DNA of 9,964 nucleotides from positions 1 to 9,964 of the forward strand of contig JAKBXD010000068.1 in NCBI GenBank assembly GCA_021840785.1. Reading direction: 5' to 3'. The position numbers and the translations under genes are program-made. Below the pieces are notes generated by a model. That model was given only the letters and a program-made list of their open reading frames with translations, did no database searches and was not told where the DNA came from. Source of the DNA: Pseudomonadota bacterium. Lineage in GTDB: Bacteria; Pseudomonadota; Gammaproteobacteria; Acidithiobacillales; Acidithiobacillaceae. This document shows positions 1 through 5,785 of this stretch, one piece after another. The stretch's first letter is position 1; each line of letters opens with the position of its first letter.

Positions 1-1
1 G

Positions 2-577
2 CATCTCACCCTCCTGGAGGTGGATCGCCTGCTGGCGGCCACGAAAGACAACCCCCGGACCGGCCTGCGCGACCGCTGCCTGATCCTCCTGATGTTCCGT
101 CACGGATTGCGGGTGACGGAGGCCTGCGCCATGCGTCTGGACCAGGTGGACCTGGAGAGCAAGATTCTCCAGGTGCAGCGCCTCAAGGGCGGGCTGTCCA
201 CCACCCAGCCGCTGCGGACGGAGGAGATCCGCCTGCTGAAAGGCTGGATGGCCGAGCGGGAGCGCTGGCTGCGGCAGTGGCGCAAGAAAGAAGGCGGCAC
301 TGGAGCCGCCCTGGATCGTCATGCGCTGTTTCTGAGTACCCGGGGGACGGCGCTGTCGCGCAAGACCTTCTGGGCGCTGCTGCGCGGCTATGGGGAGCTG
401 GCGGGGTTGGCCCTGCCACCCCATCCCCACATGCTCCGGCACGCCTGCGGCTTCGCCCTGGCCGACCAGGGCGCCGATACCCGGCCCATTCAGGACTACC
501 TGGGGCACCGGAACATCCAGCATACGGTGCGCTACACGGCCACCAACCCGGTGCGCTTCGAGAAACTGTGGCGGTGA
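2..577 (+). CDS. FimB-type small tyrosine recombinase, 5' end cut by window edge
   Basis: Site-specific recombinase of the lambda-integrase superfamily, small FimB/XerD-like form lacking a large N-terminal arm domain. Numbering from the GTG at 20, catalytic residues are visible: R31 in the box GLRVTEA, K56 in RLKGG, H137-x-x-R140 in HMLRH, H163 in LGHRN and nucleophile Y172 in VRYT. The frame is open to base 2, and the upstream codons read HLTLLEV, which fits the usual start of this family, so the true start probably lies a few codons before the window; the GTG at 20 has no spaced ribosome site. The catalytic domain is complete and the gene ends cleanly at a TGA. Its GC is markedly higher than that of the next gene (633), so the two have different histories. 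It could resolve plasmid multimers, invert a segment or move the element; the target site is not evident. Confidence 0.88.
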   Translation, partial: HLTLLEVDRLLAATKDNPRTGLRDRCLILLMFRHGLRVTEACAMRLDQVDLESKILQVQRLKGGLSTTQPLRTEEIRLLKGWMAERERWLRQWRKKEGGTGAALDRHALFLSTRGTALSRKTFWALLRGYGELAGLALPPHPHMLRHACGFALADQGADTRPIQDYLGHRNIQHTVRYTATNPVRFEKLWR

Positions 578-596
578 TGTGGGTGTAATCGTATAG

Positions 597-611
597 TGTC
601 ATTTTTTGACA
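597..611. promoter_or_regulatory. TGTCA-N5-TGACA inverted repeat before the DNA-binding protein gene
   Basis: Perfect 5-bp arms (TGTCA / TGACA) around five T residues, 21 bp upstream of the ATG at 633. The right arm is part of a consensus -35-like TTGACA (606-611), but no good -10 follows at normal spacing. Plausible autoregulatory operator for the downstream helix-turn-helix protein; inference only. Confidence 0.3.
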
Positions 612-632
612 TGATAAGTTACAGGCGGTGAC

Positions 633-1076
633 ATGGCTAAAGTGACGGTATCAGAAGCGGCAAGGCTTGTTGGTTTGGCTAGGCAGAATTTATACAAAAA
701 CTACATAAATGAAGGAAAAATAAGCGTTGATAGGGACCATCTAGGAAACCCGAAAATAGACACCAGCGAATTGATCAGGGTTTTCGGAGAAATAAGGATG
801 ACACATAATGTGTCATCAGAAGAGCAGGAGAAGACGGGTGAAAATGCTATCAGTGACAGCGAGTTAAGGGCTATTTCTCAGGCGAAGGATCAGGTTATAG
901 CCGCGTTGCGCCTACAGATAGAAGTAGCGATGGAGAGAGAGAAGAAAGCAGAAGATAGAGAATTATGGTTACGCCAGCAGCTTGAGGATGCCCAACGCCA
1001 AGTCAAATTACTCACCCACGATGGGGGCGGTGATTCAGTAGCTAAAAGGAGCCCGTGGTGGCGACTTTGGAAGTGA
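633..1076 (+). CDS. Plasmid DNA-binding protein: N-terminal HTH plus coiled coil
   Basis: Protein of 147 residues. Residues about 5-50 (VSEAARLVGLARQNLYKNYI, then a basic/acidic wing and IDTSELIRVFG) form a MerR/excisionase-like helix-turn-helix seen in small plasmid replication or partition accessory proteins. Residues about 78-128 are rich in E, K, Q, R and L with heptad spacing and should form a coiled coil; the C-terminus is basic and aromatic (SPWWRLWK). This architecture matches DNA-binding proteins often found beside plasmid rep genes, so a role in copy-number control or stability is likely but not shown. The start ATG at 633 follows AGGCGG at modest spacing. Base composition is much more AT-rich than the recombinase upstream. 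A strong palindrome lies inside the gene (797-817). No terminator separates it from the tumE gene 35 bp downstream. Confidence 0.72.
   Translation: MAKVTVSEAARLVGLARQNLYKNYINEGKISVDRDHLGNPKIDTSELIRVFGEIRMTHNVSSEEQEKTGENAISDSELRAISQAKDQVIAALRLQIEVAMEREKKAEDRELWLRQQLEDAQRQVKLLTHDGGGDSVAKRSPWWRLWK
797..817. repeat. Perfect 21-bp palindrome inside the DNA-binding protein gene
   Basis: Arms GATGACACAT (797-806) and ATGTGTCATC (808-817) are exact reverse complements around one central A. The TGACA/TGTCA core echoes the TGTCA-N5-TGACA repeat upstream of the same gene. It falls at the joint between the HTH and coiled-coil coding parts. It could be an internal operator or a transcript hairpin; function unknown. 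Confidence 0.6.
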
Positions 1077-1111
1077 GTATCTATTTTCTTCCAGAGAAGA
1101 TATATTGAGTC

Positions 1112-1402
1112 ATGTCTGATAGAAAGCTCGTTGATGAAGTTCACCATATTTCAAAGCGGCGAGGGAATGGACAGCTACGCCGAGAGGTGTGGATTGACGA
1201 TGATGGCAATGTAAGTCGTTACAACCTGGCGTACATCAATCATGAGCTATGCGCCGTAGATAATGGTCGAGTTGTGGGCTACGACAATCAGCATGGATAC
1301 CATCACCGACACTATTTTGGTGATATGCATCCCGTCGATTTTGTGAGTTTCGAGGAGACCGAAGCAGATTTCGAGGCTGATTGGATGGCTTTGAGGAGGT
1401 GA
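1112..1402 (+). CDS. tumE: TumE-family toxin (DUF6516)
   Basis: Small 96-residue toxin candidate of the TumE/DUF6516 family. The family pattern is clear along its whole length: an N-terminal LVDEVHHI helix, REVWIDDDGNVSRYNLAYI, then GYDNQHGYHHRHYFG (about residues 56-70) and the closing PVDFVSFEETEADFEADW. The family is known as the toxic member of tumAE-type toxin-antitoxin pairs; the target is not something I can read from the sequence. Length is normal. The stop TGA (1400-1402) lies inside the ribosome-site region of the antitoxin gene, so toxin comes first and antitoxin second, as in many such pairs. The ATG at 1112 has only a weak upstream ribosome site. The inverted motif TATCT...AGATA just upstream (about 1078-1101) may be an operator. 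Confidence 0.82.
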   Translation: MSDRKLVDEVHHISKRRGNGQLRREVWIDDDGNVSRYNLAYINHELCAVDNGRVVGYDNQHGYHHRHYFGDMHPVDFVSFEETEADFEADWMALRR

Positions 1403-1407
1403 TGGCA

Positions 1408-1773
1408 ATGTTGCTGCATGTTTCTGACGAAAAGATGTTTTTCAAGAGTGGGAAAAGGATTGCTCGCTTGGCTGATGCGGGGAAACTCGTAACGGAAGAG
1501 AAGACGATCAGCTTTGAGGACCCTGCAGATCTTCTACAGGTGCTCACAACTGCGCGGCTCGCCATCATGCGCGTGGTTCTGGAGCGACCCCGATCCATTA
1601 CCGAGGTTGCTGAATGCCTTGGCCGTGATCGCAGCGCCGTAAAACGGGATGTTGCCTTGCTTGCAGAGGCCGGACTTGTCGTGGTGGAAGACAAACCGTT
1701 GCCTGGGCATGGCCGTAAAAAGGAAGTGCGATCAGCTGCGGGTACTCTCCGATTGGAAGCTGTTTTGGCGTGA
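1408..1773 (+). CDS. tumA: TumA-type antitoxin, winged-helix DNA-binding protein (HVO_A0114/MarR-like)
   Basis: Protein of 121 residues from the ATG at 1408, chosen because AGGAGG at 1394-1399 sits 8 nt before it; an ATG at 1402 overlaps the toxin stop but is only 2 nt from that ribosome site. An N-terminal segment is followed by a winged helix: LTTARLAIMRVVLERPRSIT, then EVAECLGRDRSAVKRDVALL as helix-turn-helix and AEAGLVVVED...GRKKEV as wing. This family regularly follows DUF6516 toxins, and such antitoxins usually bind their toxin and repress their own promoter. The C-terminus overlaps the repA start by GTGA (1770-1773), linking antitoxin translation to the replication initiator. Confidence 0.78.
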   Translation: MLLHVSDEKMFFKSGKRIARLADAGKLVTEEKTISFEDPADLLQVLTTARLAIMRVVLERPRSITEVAECLGRDRSAVKRDVALLAEAGLVVVEDKPLPGHGRKKEVRSAAGTLRLEAVLA

Positions 1774-2627
1774 CTAGTCATCTTCACTTTGACCGACACG
1801 TTCAGCGTGATTTTTTTGTGGCCGACATCCTAGATGCTGCGCCAAAGGATGATCTCGCCAGTATGGAACATCCGATTTTTGCGCTGAAGTCCGGAGACAG
1901 GCGTGTCCGTGTCTACGAGCGCAAAGGGGTGACAGTTACTATTAAGCCTGGTCATGATGGGTGTGCCACGATTCATGACAAGGACATCTGGATCTACTGT
2001 ATCAGCCAGCTAGTTGAAGCGATAAACCGCGGTCGTGAAGATGTTGGAAGAGTCGTTCGATTCACTGCATACGATTTTCTTGTGACTACCAATAGGCAAA
2101 CGAGCGGAGAGGGATATCGCCTCATGGGGGAAGCGCTTGCGAGGCTCAGTGGGACTCGCATCGAAACCAACATCGAGACGGCGGGCAAGCGCGAACGTGC
2201 AGGGTTTGGGCTAATCGATTCCTGGCGTGTCATCGAGCGTGACAAGGATGACAAGATGGTAGCTGTCGAGATTAGCCTACCTGATTGGCTTTGTCGCTCA
2301 GTCAAGGCGATGCATGTTTTGACATTGAATCGGGACTATTTCCGGATCCGCAAGCCGATTGATCGGCGACTTTATGAATTGGCAAGGAAGCACTGCGGCA
2401 CTCAATCGAAGTGGTGTGTGATCACGAAGGTTCTTTACGAAAAAAGTGGAAGCAGGGACGCGATTAGGAACTTTCGTATGGCCGTTAAAATGTTGGCCGA
2501 GTCTGAGAAATTTCCTGATTACCGTATGATATTCAATCAAGAAGATGATGCAGTGACCTTCTACGCCAAGGCCCAAAAGGGTGCCATTGCCCAAATTCGA
2601 GATGTTCTTCGGTCTTCACAGAAATAA
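1770..2627 (+). CDS. repA: RepA replication initiator (RPA family, PF10134-like)
   Basis: Plasmid replication initiator of 285 residues, close to the usual length. Family landmarks in order: RDFFVADILDAAPKDDLASM near the N-terminus, EHPIFALKSGDRRVRVYE, GCATIHDKDIWIYCISQLVE, REDVGRVVRFTAYDFLVTTN, ETAGKRERAGFGLIDSWRVI, LTLNRDYFRIRKPIDRRLYE-LARKHCG, and LAESEKFPDYRMIF near the C-terminus. These match the RPA-type RepA proteins that bind the origin and recruit host replication proteins. Start is GTG at 1770, four bases back into the antitoxin gene; few residues lie before the conserved FFVADI, so the start is reasonable. The gene is followed at once by two DnaA-like boxes and a structured GC-rich stretch, the likely origin. 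No frameshift or missing conserved block seen. Confidence 0.93.
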   Translation: MTSHLHFDRHVQRDFFVADILDAAPKDDLASMEHPIFALKSGDRRVRVYERKGVTVTIKPGHDGCATIHDKDIWIYCISQLVEAINRGREDVGRVVRFTAYDFLVTTNRQTSGEGYRLMGEALARLSGTRIETNIETAGKRERAGFGLIDSWRVIERDKDDKMVAVEISLPDWLCRSVKAMHVLTLNRDYFRIRKPIDRRLYELARKHCGTQSKWCVITKVLYEKSGSRDAIRNFRMAVKMLAESEKFPDYRMIFNQEDDAVTFYAKAQKGAIAQIRDVLRSSQK

Positions 2628-2638
2628 CTGCCAGCGAT

Positions 2639-2647
2639 TGTTGATAA
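2639..2647 (-). promoter_or_regulatory. DnaA box-like site 1
   Basis: TGTTGATAA on the + strand, that is TTATCAACA on the minus strand; one difference from the DnaA consensus TTATNCACA. It starts 12 bp after the repA stop. Confidence 0.5.
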
Positions 2648-2659
2648 CTTTTCCGCCCC

Positions 2660-2668
2660 TGTGGATTA
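2660..2668 (-). promoter_or_regulatory. DnaA box-like site 2
   Basis: TGTGGATTA on the + strand (TAATCCACA on the minus strand), one difference from TTATCCACA. It lies exactly 21 bp (two helical turns) from site 1 in the same orientation, which would place two DnaA molecules on one face of the DNA. Confidence 0.55.
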
Positions 2669-2734
2669 GCACGTCATTTCACCTGCAGCAATGGCCTTGC
2701 AGGCCAATAACCATAAGGCTTCCAGAAACCGTAA

Positions 2735-2750
2735 CGCGCGCGCGCGTTTT
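2735..2750. repeat. (CG)6 tract followed by T-run
   Basis: Twelve bases of alternating CG, self-complementary and flanked by AA and TTTTT. It could adopt left-handed DNA under negative supercoiling, or in RNA form a stem with a U-run acting as terminator for repA. Confidence 0.45.
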
Positions 2751-2803
2751 TAACTTTAAGAAAAGCTTTTAACGCCCCCGGCGGTGGAAAACCCAACAAA
2801 GGA

Positions 2804-2933
2804 GCGCCCGTTTGCCGCCTCCGGCGCCGGGCGCGAACATCCCCGGCGGGGACCCTGCAGGTCCCCCTGTCCGCGCCTTCGGCTCGCCGGATCGACCCCC
2901 TTCGGGGACGTTGTCCCCCACTGCCTACGGCAG
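2804..2933. repeat. Tandem series of small perfect hairpins
   Basis: Consecutive inverted repeats: GCGCCC (2804-2809)/GGGCGC (2829-2834); GGGGACC (2848-2854)/GGTCCCC (2860-2866); GCC-TTC-GGC (2875-2883); CCCC-TTC-GGGG (2897-2907), whose right arm can instead pair as GGGGAC-GTT-GTCCCC (2904-2918); and CTGCC-TAC-GGCAG (2921-2933). Several have three-base loops. In a plasmid origin such a cluster may serve primer or single-strand initiation. Confidence 0.6.
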
Positions 2934-3067
2934 CGGCTCCCCCTTTATTTTCATTCAGCCGGGGAGAGTTGAGATAGATTTCCATAGCCAGAGCCCTTTG
3001 CGTGCGCTGTAGGGCAAATTTGAGGCCTTTACGGGGGCTTCTGCGTGAGGGAGTCACGCTGCATTGT

Positions 3068-3096
3068 TTGACGGAGCGATGGGGCCGCCCTATGAT
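3068..3096 (+). promoter_or_regulatory. Sigma70-like promoter of the 72-codon gene
   Basis: TTGACG (3068-3073), a 17-bp spacer, and TATGAT (3091-3096): five of six matches in each box with optimal spacing. Transcription should start about 3102-3104, inside the palindrome at 3099-3109, an ideal place for a repressor. Confidence 0.6.
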
Positions 3097-3098
3097 TT

Positions 3099-3109
3099 GT
3101 CACAGTGAC
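3099..3109. promoter_or_regulatory. Palindrome GTCACAGTGAC, copy 1
   Basis: Perfect 5-bp arms around a central A, overlapping the predicted transcription start of the 72-codon gene and followed by GATTGCGG. One of five copies of GTCAC(A/T)GTGAC in the window. Probable operator or recombination-type boundary. Confidence 0.6.
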
Positions 3110-3128
3110 GATTGCGGGAGAGGATTTC

Positions 3129-3347
3129 ATGGCAACGACCAGTGCGGAACGGATGCGGTGGAAGCGGGCGCGGGATAGGGGCACGGTCTGGGGCGAGGGT
3201 GATGAATCACAGCTTAGTGATACCGCCCTGATCGAACAACTGGCGATCGCCTGCCAGAAGGCCCGCGAGGGGCAGGGCAACGCCATTGCCCTGGGACTGC
3301 TCCGGGAAATCGCGGCGCGGATCGGTTTGTCGGGCAAGTCACTGTGA
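3129..3347 (+). CDS. Unknown 72-residue protein, palindrome-bracketed gene (intact copy)
   Basis: I do not recognise the family. The N-terminus reads SAERMRWKRARDRG, the Arg-rich opening common in small plasmid DNA-binding or mobilisation proteins; the rest (ALIEQLAIACQKAREGQGNA, then IALGLLREIAARIGL) is helical and amphipathic. Start ATG at 3129 has a good ribosome site (GGGAGAGG) at 5-6 nt; a GTG at 3105 is in frame but sits in the operator-like palindrome. A strong promoter precedes it. The stop codon lies within a second palindrome (3338-3348), so the gene is framed by the same motif on both sides. Two other partial copies exist: a 3' part at 4428-4590 and a 5' part at 7052-7118. Small size, Arg-rich N-terminus and the operator-like site suggest an autoregulated DNA-binding protein, but this is inference. 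Confidence 0.65.
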   Translation: MATTSAERMRWKRARDRGTVWGEGDESQLSDTALIEQLAIACQKAREGQGNAIALGLLREIAARIGLSGKSL

Positions 3348-3348
3348 C
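3338..3348. promoter_or_regulatory. Palindrome GTCACTGTGAC, copy 2
   Basis: Overlaps the stop codon of the 72-codon gene; followed by ATGCTGTT, which resembles the GAGCTGTT after copy 3. No promoter boxes are seen around it on either strand, so a pure operator role is less obvious here than at copy 1. Confidence 0.55.
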
Positions 3349-3449
3349 ATGCTGTTAATATGTGGACACTGACAGATTACTGTTCGGCTTCCACGACTTC
3401 GCCGCAAGCAGTATGCGCCTCGCTTACGCTCGTTACAGACACAGCCGCC

Positions 3450-3469
3450 CCCGCCGCTCAGGTGGCGGG
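3450..3469. terminator. GC-rich hairpin 3' of the Xre-type gene
   Basis: CCCGCC (3450-3455) pairs with GGCGGG (3464-3469) around an 8-nt loop, just beyond the stop of the minus-strand gene. No U-run follows on the minus strand, so it would be a weak or Rho-assisted terminator. The rest of 3349-3475 shows no gene. Confidence 0.3.
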
Positions 3470-3475
3470 CCTGCT

Positions 3476-4297
3476 TTACCGTACCCCAACTACTGGCTTA
3501 AACTTAAGAAAATAGTTCTCATCTGTATTATCCACTACGAATTTATGATTCGTATCATCGTAAATGATGAATGTTCGTCCTGGAAGTATATTCGTAACTT
3601 TATATTGTTTACCGTTGGTTATAACTTTTGTGTTCTCTATCTTGATGTCATCAATCGCTTCTAAAGTATCACCTACATCAATCTTTGCCCAAAAATTAAG
3701 GCGACGATTTTTTATATCATCTTCAACACACTCTACAAGCTGAGCAACATAGGAATCTCCAAATTTTTCAGCAAATCCCAAGTCTATATGGCGAGAAACA
3801 GAATGAGTAACAGTAACTTGTCTTTCCCCGACAAAAGCCGATGCCTCGTATCCATCATGTGTTCTATTTAATACAATACGATAAGTTTCTGATTCATTTA
3901 TTTTGAAGCAACGTTCTCCCAAAGGATGTGTTCTATATAATTCAGAATCAACAGATACTGGCGCAATAAAGCGCGTCATACTTGGCATTGAAGGGTCAGC
4001 GCATACGGCACACTGATCAAGTTCAACATTTCTGATCCTGATAGCGCTTTTAGAAGTCCCATCAGGGAATTCAATTTTGTAATCGACCTCAAGCGCTCTC
4101 TGGATAGCAGACAACGCATTTTCCGTAACACTTTCATCACCTTTTTCTGCTCGCGCAATAGTGTCATGTGATAGTTTTGCTGCTTCTGCGAGTTGTGATC
4201 GGCTCAAATGAAGAAATGACCTGCTCGTAATTATCTCTAGGCCAAAATTCTTGCGGTTTAAAGATGGATAAAGTTCGTTTCTGCTAATTTCTGTCAT
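3476..4297 (-). CDS. Xre-type HTH protein with unrecognised C-terminal domain
   Basis: Protein of 273 residues from the ATG at 4297, chosen because GGAGG lies 5 nt upstream; the longer in-frame reading adds 20 unlikely residues. Residues about 18-72 form an Xre/Cro-like helix-turn-helix (LSRSQLAEAAKLSHDTIARA followed by EKGDESVTENALSAIQRALE). After a linker come C96-x-x-C99 and a long, mostly beta-rich region of about 170 residues that I cannot assign; it ends in a compact segment (KVITNGKQYKVTNILPGRTF, then IIYDDTNHKFVVDN) with SH3-like strand spacing. The Cys pair alone is too little to claim a zinc site. The gene is much more AT-rich than its neighbours, lies opposite to them, and is flanked by palindrome copies 2 and 3, indicating separate acquisition. 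A transcriptional regulator or sensor is likely. Confidence 0.68.
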   Translation of the reverse strand: MTEISRNELYPSLNRKNFGLEIITSRSFLHLSRSQLAEAAKLSHDTIARAEKGDESVTENALSAIQRALEVDYKIEFPDGTSKSAIRIRNVELDQCAVCADPSMPSMTRFIAPVSVDSELYRTHPLGERCFKINESETYRIVLNRTHDGYEASAFVGERQVTVTHSVSRHIDLGFAEKFGDSYVAQLVECVEDDIKNRRLNFWAKIDVGDTLEAIDDIKIENTKVITNGKQYKVTNILPGRTFIIYDDTNHKFVVDNTDENYFLKFKPVVGVR

Positions 4298-4427
4298 GAA
4301 TGCCTCCGTCGAACATTGAGACCCGCCGCCGAGGTTTTGGACGCCTCGACGGTACAAAAAGGTAGCGCGTGCAGGCCAATAATCTCAGATACGGGCGTGA
4401 ATAGCAAGATGGTGCGTAACTCGGCCC

Positions 4428-4590
4428 GTCGATGGGTGAAGGTGATGAATCCCAGATCAGTGATGCTGCCTCTATCGAACAACTGGCGATCGCCTGCCAG
4501 AAGGCCCGCGAGGGGCGAGGAAACGCCATTGCCCTAGGGCTGCTCCGGGAAATCGAGGTGCGGATCGACTTGTCGGGGTGTCACTGTGAC
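4428..4590 (+). pseudogene. 3' remnant of the 72-codon gene (diverged copy)
   Basis: By eye roughly 85% identical in DNA to 3189-3348 and ending in the same palindrome. It starts abruptly near 4428, in the WGEGDES region, so the Arg-rich N-terminus and promoter are missing. It reads GEGDESQISDAASIEQLAIA in frame, but a one-base loss near 4578 removes the original stop and the frame runs on to 4680 through unrelated sequence. A stop at 4417 blocks any upstream start, and no ribosome site precedes the ATG at 4432. Most likely dead, although an 82-codon product cannot be excluded. Confidence 0.7.
4580..4590. promoter_or_regulatory. Palindrome GTCACTGTGAC, copy 3
   Basis: Closes the 3' remnant exactly as copy 2 closes the intact gene; followed by GAGCTGTT. 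A degenerate partial match, GTCACTGAGAG with TGCGG nearby, occurs about 40 bp on at 4621. The remaining stretch to 4709 shows no gene. Confidence 0.55.
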
Positions 4591-4709
4591 GAGCTGTTGA
4601 GCGCCCACATTGTGCGCCCCGTCACTGAGAGCCTGCGGCAATTCCAGTTACTCGGGCCGGATGGGGCGGTATTCGCTTAAACGGTCGGCATCAGCCAGCG
4701 GCGCACGAT

Positions 4710-5075
4710 TCAAAATGACGCCGATGCCAGCAGACGTCCGACCGCCTTGATCAGGGGAGAAAAAATGGGGCTGGATGACGCAAAAAGGACGCCGATGATC
4801 GCGAGGTAGATATTTTGTACCCTAAACCTGGCCTCAATCCTAGCCATACCAGCATCACATTGGGTTTCAAACTCCGCCAGCTTGTTATCCCATTTTGGAA
4901 AAGACACTTTTAGCGCTTGTAGCGATTGCAGGATGTCTTGTCTAGTAGCAAGGTTGGCCGTCACCGAGTTGATGTCTTCCTCGATAGACAGGGCAGCCGC
5001 GGTTGCGGTCTCCGTGGAGACATGGGCATCAATCAACGCTTGATATAGCGCTATGGACGGTCTACAAGCTTTCAT
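4710..5075 (-). CDS. Small coiled-coil protein with C-terminal membrane segment (DUF1640-like)
   Basis: Protein of 121 residues when started at the ATG at 5075. Residues about 20-85 are helical and charged (ALSIEEDINSVTANLATRQD, then ILQSLQALKVSFPKWDNKLA) with coiled-coil character. Residues about 89-108 (NIYLAIIGVLFASSSPIFSP) form one membrane helix, and a short amphipathic tail follows. This resembles the DUF1640/CCDC90-type bacterial proteins, whose function is unknown. An in-frame extension up to 5177 exists, but those 34 residues are encoded by tandemly repeated DNA (5092-5158) and look artificial, so I start at 5075; no strong ribosome site supports either choice. Confidence 0.5.
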   Translation of the reverse strand: MKACRPSIALYQALIDAHVSTETATAAALSIEEDINSVTANLATRQDILQSLQALKVSFPKWDNKLAEFETQCDAGMARIEARFRVQNIYLAIIGVLFASSSPIFSPLIKAVGRLLASASF

Positions 5076-5091
5076 GAATGACAGTTTACTC

Positions 5092-5158
5092 CCGTAATGG
5101 GGCCATCGACCATGCGTGAGACCGCCGTAATGCCAAGATGGGTCGCCGACCTGAAACC
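5092..5158. repeat. Two tandem imperfect repeats of about 33-35 bp
   Basis: CCGTAATG occurs at 5092-5099 and again at 5125-5132; each is followed about 18-20 bp later by TGAGACC (5117-5123) or TGAAACC (5152-5158), with CGACC between. Spaced terminal repeats of this kind are found at ends of IS21-family elements, so this may be a relic of an IS end; no transposase gene is present in the window. Confidence 0.4.
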
Positions 5159-5235
5159 ACCCCATGGCACAGCTCACGCCATCTATAGCCTCCGAAGCTT
5201 AACAAAATGAACACTTGTTTTTCAAAGAGATACGG

Positions 5236-5301
5236 AAAATTATCTGCTTTTATCTATGGGATAGATAATTATCTATTTTGTGGTTTTTGATTTTTAATCA
5301 A
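5236..5301. promoter_or_regulatory. AT-rich inverted repeats before the small membrane gene
   Basis: TATCTAT (5251-5257) and ATAGATA (5261-5267) are perfect arms around GGG, with further ATTATCT words either side at about 5240 and 5268. TTGATT (5287-5292)/AATCAA (5296-5301) is a second inverted repeat, and its left arm could be the -35 of a weak promoter with TAGATT at 5309-5314. The whole stretch 5180-5396 has no gene and is far more AT-rich than its surroundings. Likely a regulatory region. Confidence 0.35.
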
Positions 5302-5396
5302 TGTGTTGTAGATTTTTGCCGGGCTAGCGCCATCGGCGCGAAAAGTTAACCTGTTGTTTGTAAATATGGTTCTCAAAACCGATAAGGATGATCGAT

Positions 5397-5618
5397 ATGA
5401 ACGGCGTGGTCTGGTTTGTGGTCGCTGCGTGTGGGGCGGGGATTGGGCTGGGTGTGCTGGTACAGCTAGCGGACTTTATTCACCGCAAGGCACTGGAAGA
5501 AGCACGAGAAGAGGCCTTGCTCCTGCAGCGCGATCCCGCGCGGCCACTGAGGTCAGACCACATTGATCTCAGCGCTCTACCGGCCTGGCGGCGGGATCCA
5601 GGTGAAGATCCCCTCTAA
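5397..5618 (+). CDS. Small single-span membrane protein, unknown
   Basis: Protein of 73 residues from the ATG at 5397, preceded by AAGGA 8 nt upstream; an ATG at 5388 overlaps that site. Residues about 3-25 (VVWFVVAACGAGIGLGVLVQ) are a Gly/Val-rich membrane helix with the N-terminus likely outside. The cytoplasmic part begins with an acidic/basic helix (HRKALEEAREEALLLQRDPA) and ends DLSALPAWRRDPGEDPL. No family recognised. It stands alone between an AT-rich leader and 167 bp without a convincing gene. Confidence 0.55.
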   Translation: MNGVVWFVVAACGAGIGLGVLVQLADFIHRKALEEAREEALLLQRDPARPLRSDHIDLSALPAWRRDPGEDPL

Positions 5619-5785
5619 AATGGCATCCCCACCCGTGGTTTTTTGATACTCGATCCTGGAATGCCTGAGAACGCGGTGTTTGGGGTGCTTCAGCCGCTCA
5701 AAACAGTCCTTTTGGGAAATCATGAAAATCGCGGCGGTTGGACCGATTGCGCCGTTACAGTTCGGCTCGCGGTCAGCACAGATAC

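Larger units (their letters stand above)
2628..3066. other. Probable plasmid origin region (oriV) downstream of repA
   Basis: No credible gene lies here. It holds, in order: two DnaA-box-like 9-mers in the same orientation (2639-2647 and 2660-2668), an inverted repeat CCTGCA/TGCAGG (2682-2703), a (CG)6 tract (2735-2746) followed by T residues, an AT-rich patch with the palindrome AAAAGCTTTT (2761-2770), and then a GC-rich series of small perfect hairpins (2804-2933). DnaA boxes, an AT-rich unwinding candidate and secondary structure directly after the initiator gene are what an origin should look like. Obvious iterons were not found by eye, so the RepA binding sites remain undefined. The open frames crossing it on both strands are low-complexity Pro/Arg/Gly readings of the hairpins. 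Confidence 0.62.

Noticed and set aside
1236..1799. 187-codon minus-strand frame
   Set aside because: Antisense to the well-supported tumE and tumA genes; Ser/Arg-rich with no domain.
2674..3057. 127-codon minus-strand frame over the origin
   Set aside because: Arg/Gly/Pro-rich reading of hairpin DNA and the (CG)6 tract, with no domain; overlaps DnaA-box and hairpin structure.
2698..4382. 13-bp direct repeat TGCAGGCCAATAA at 2698 and 4370
   Set aside because: A 13-bp match between any two places in 10 kb is expected about once by chance, and flanks do not match.
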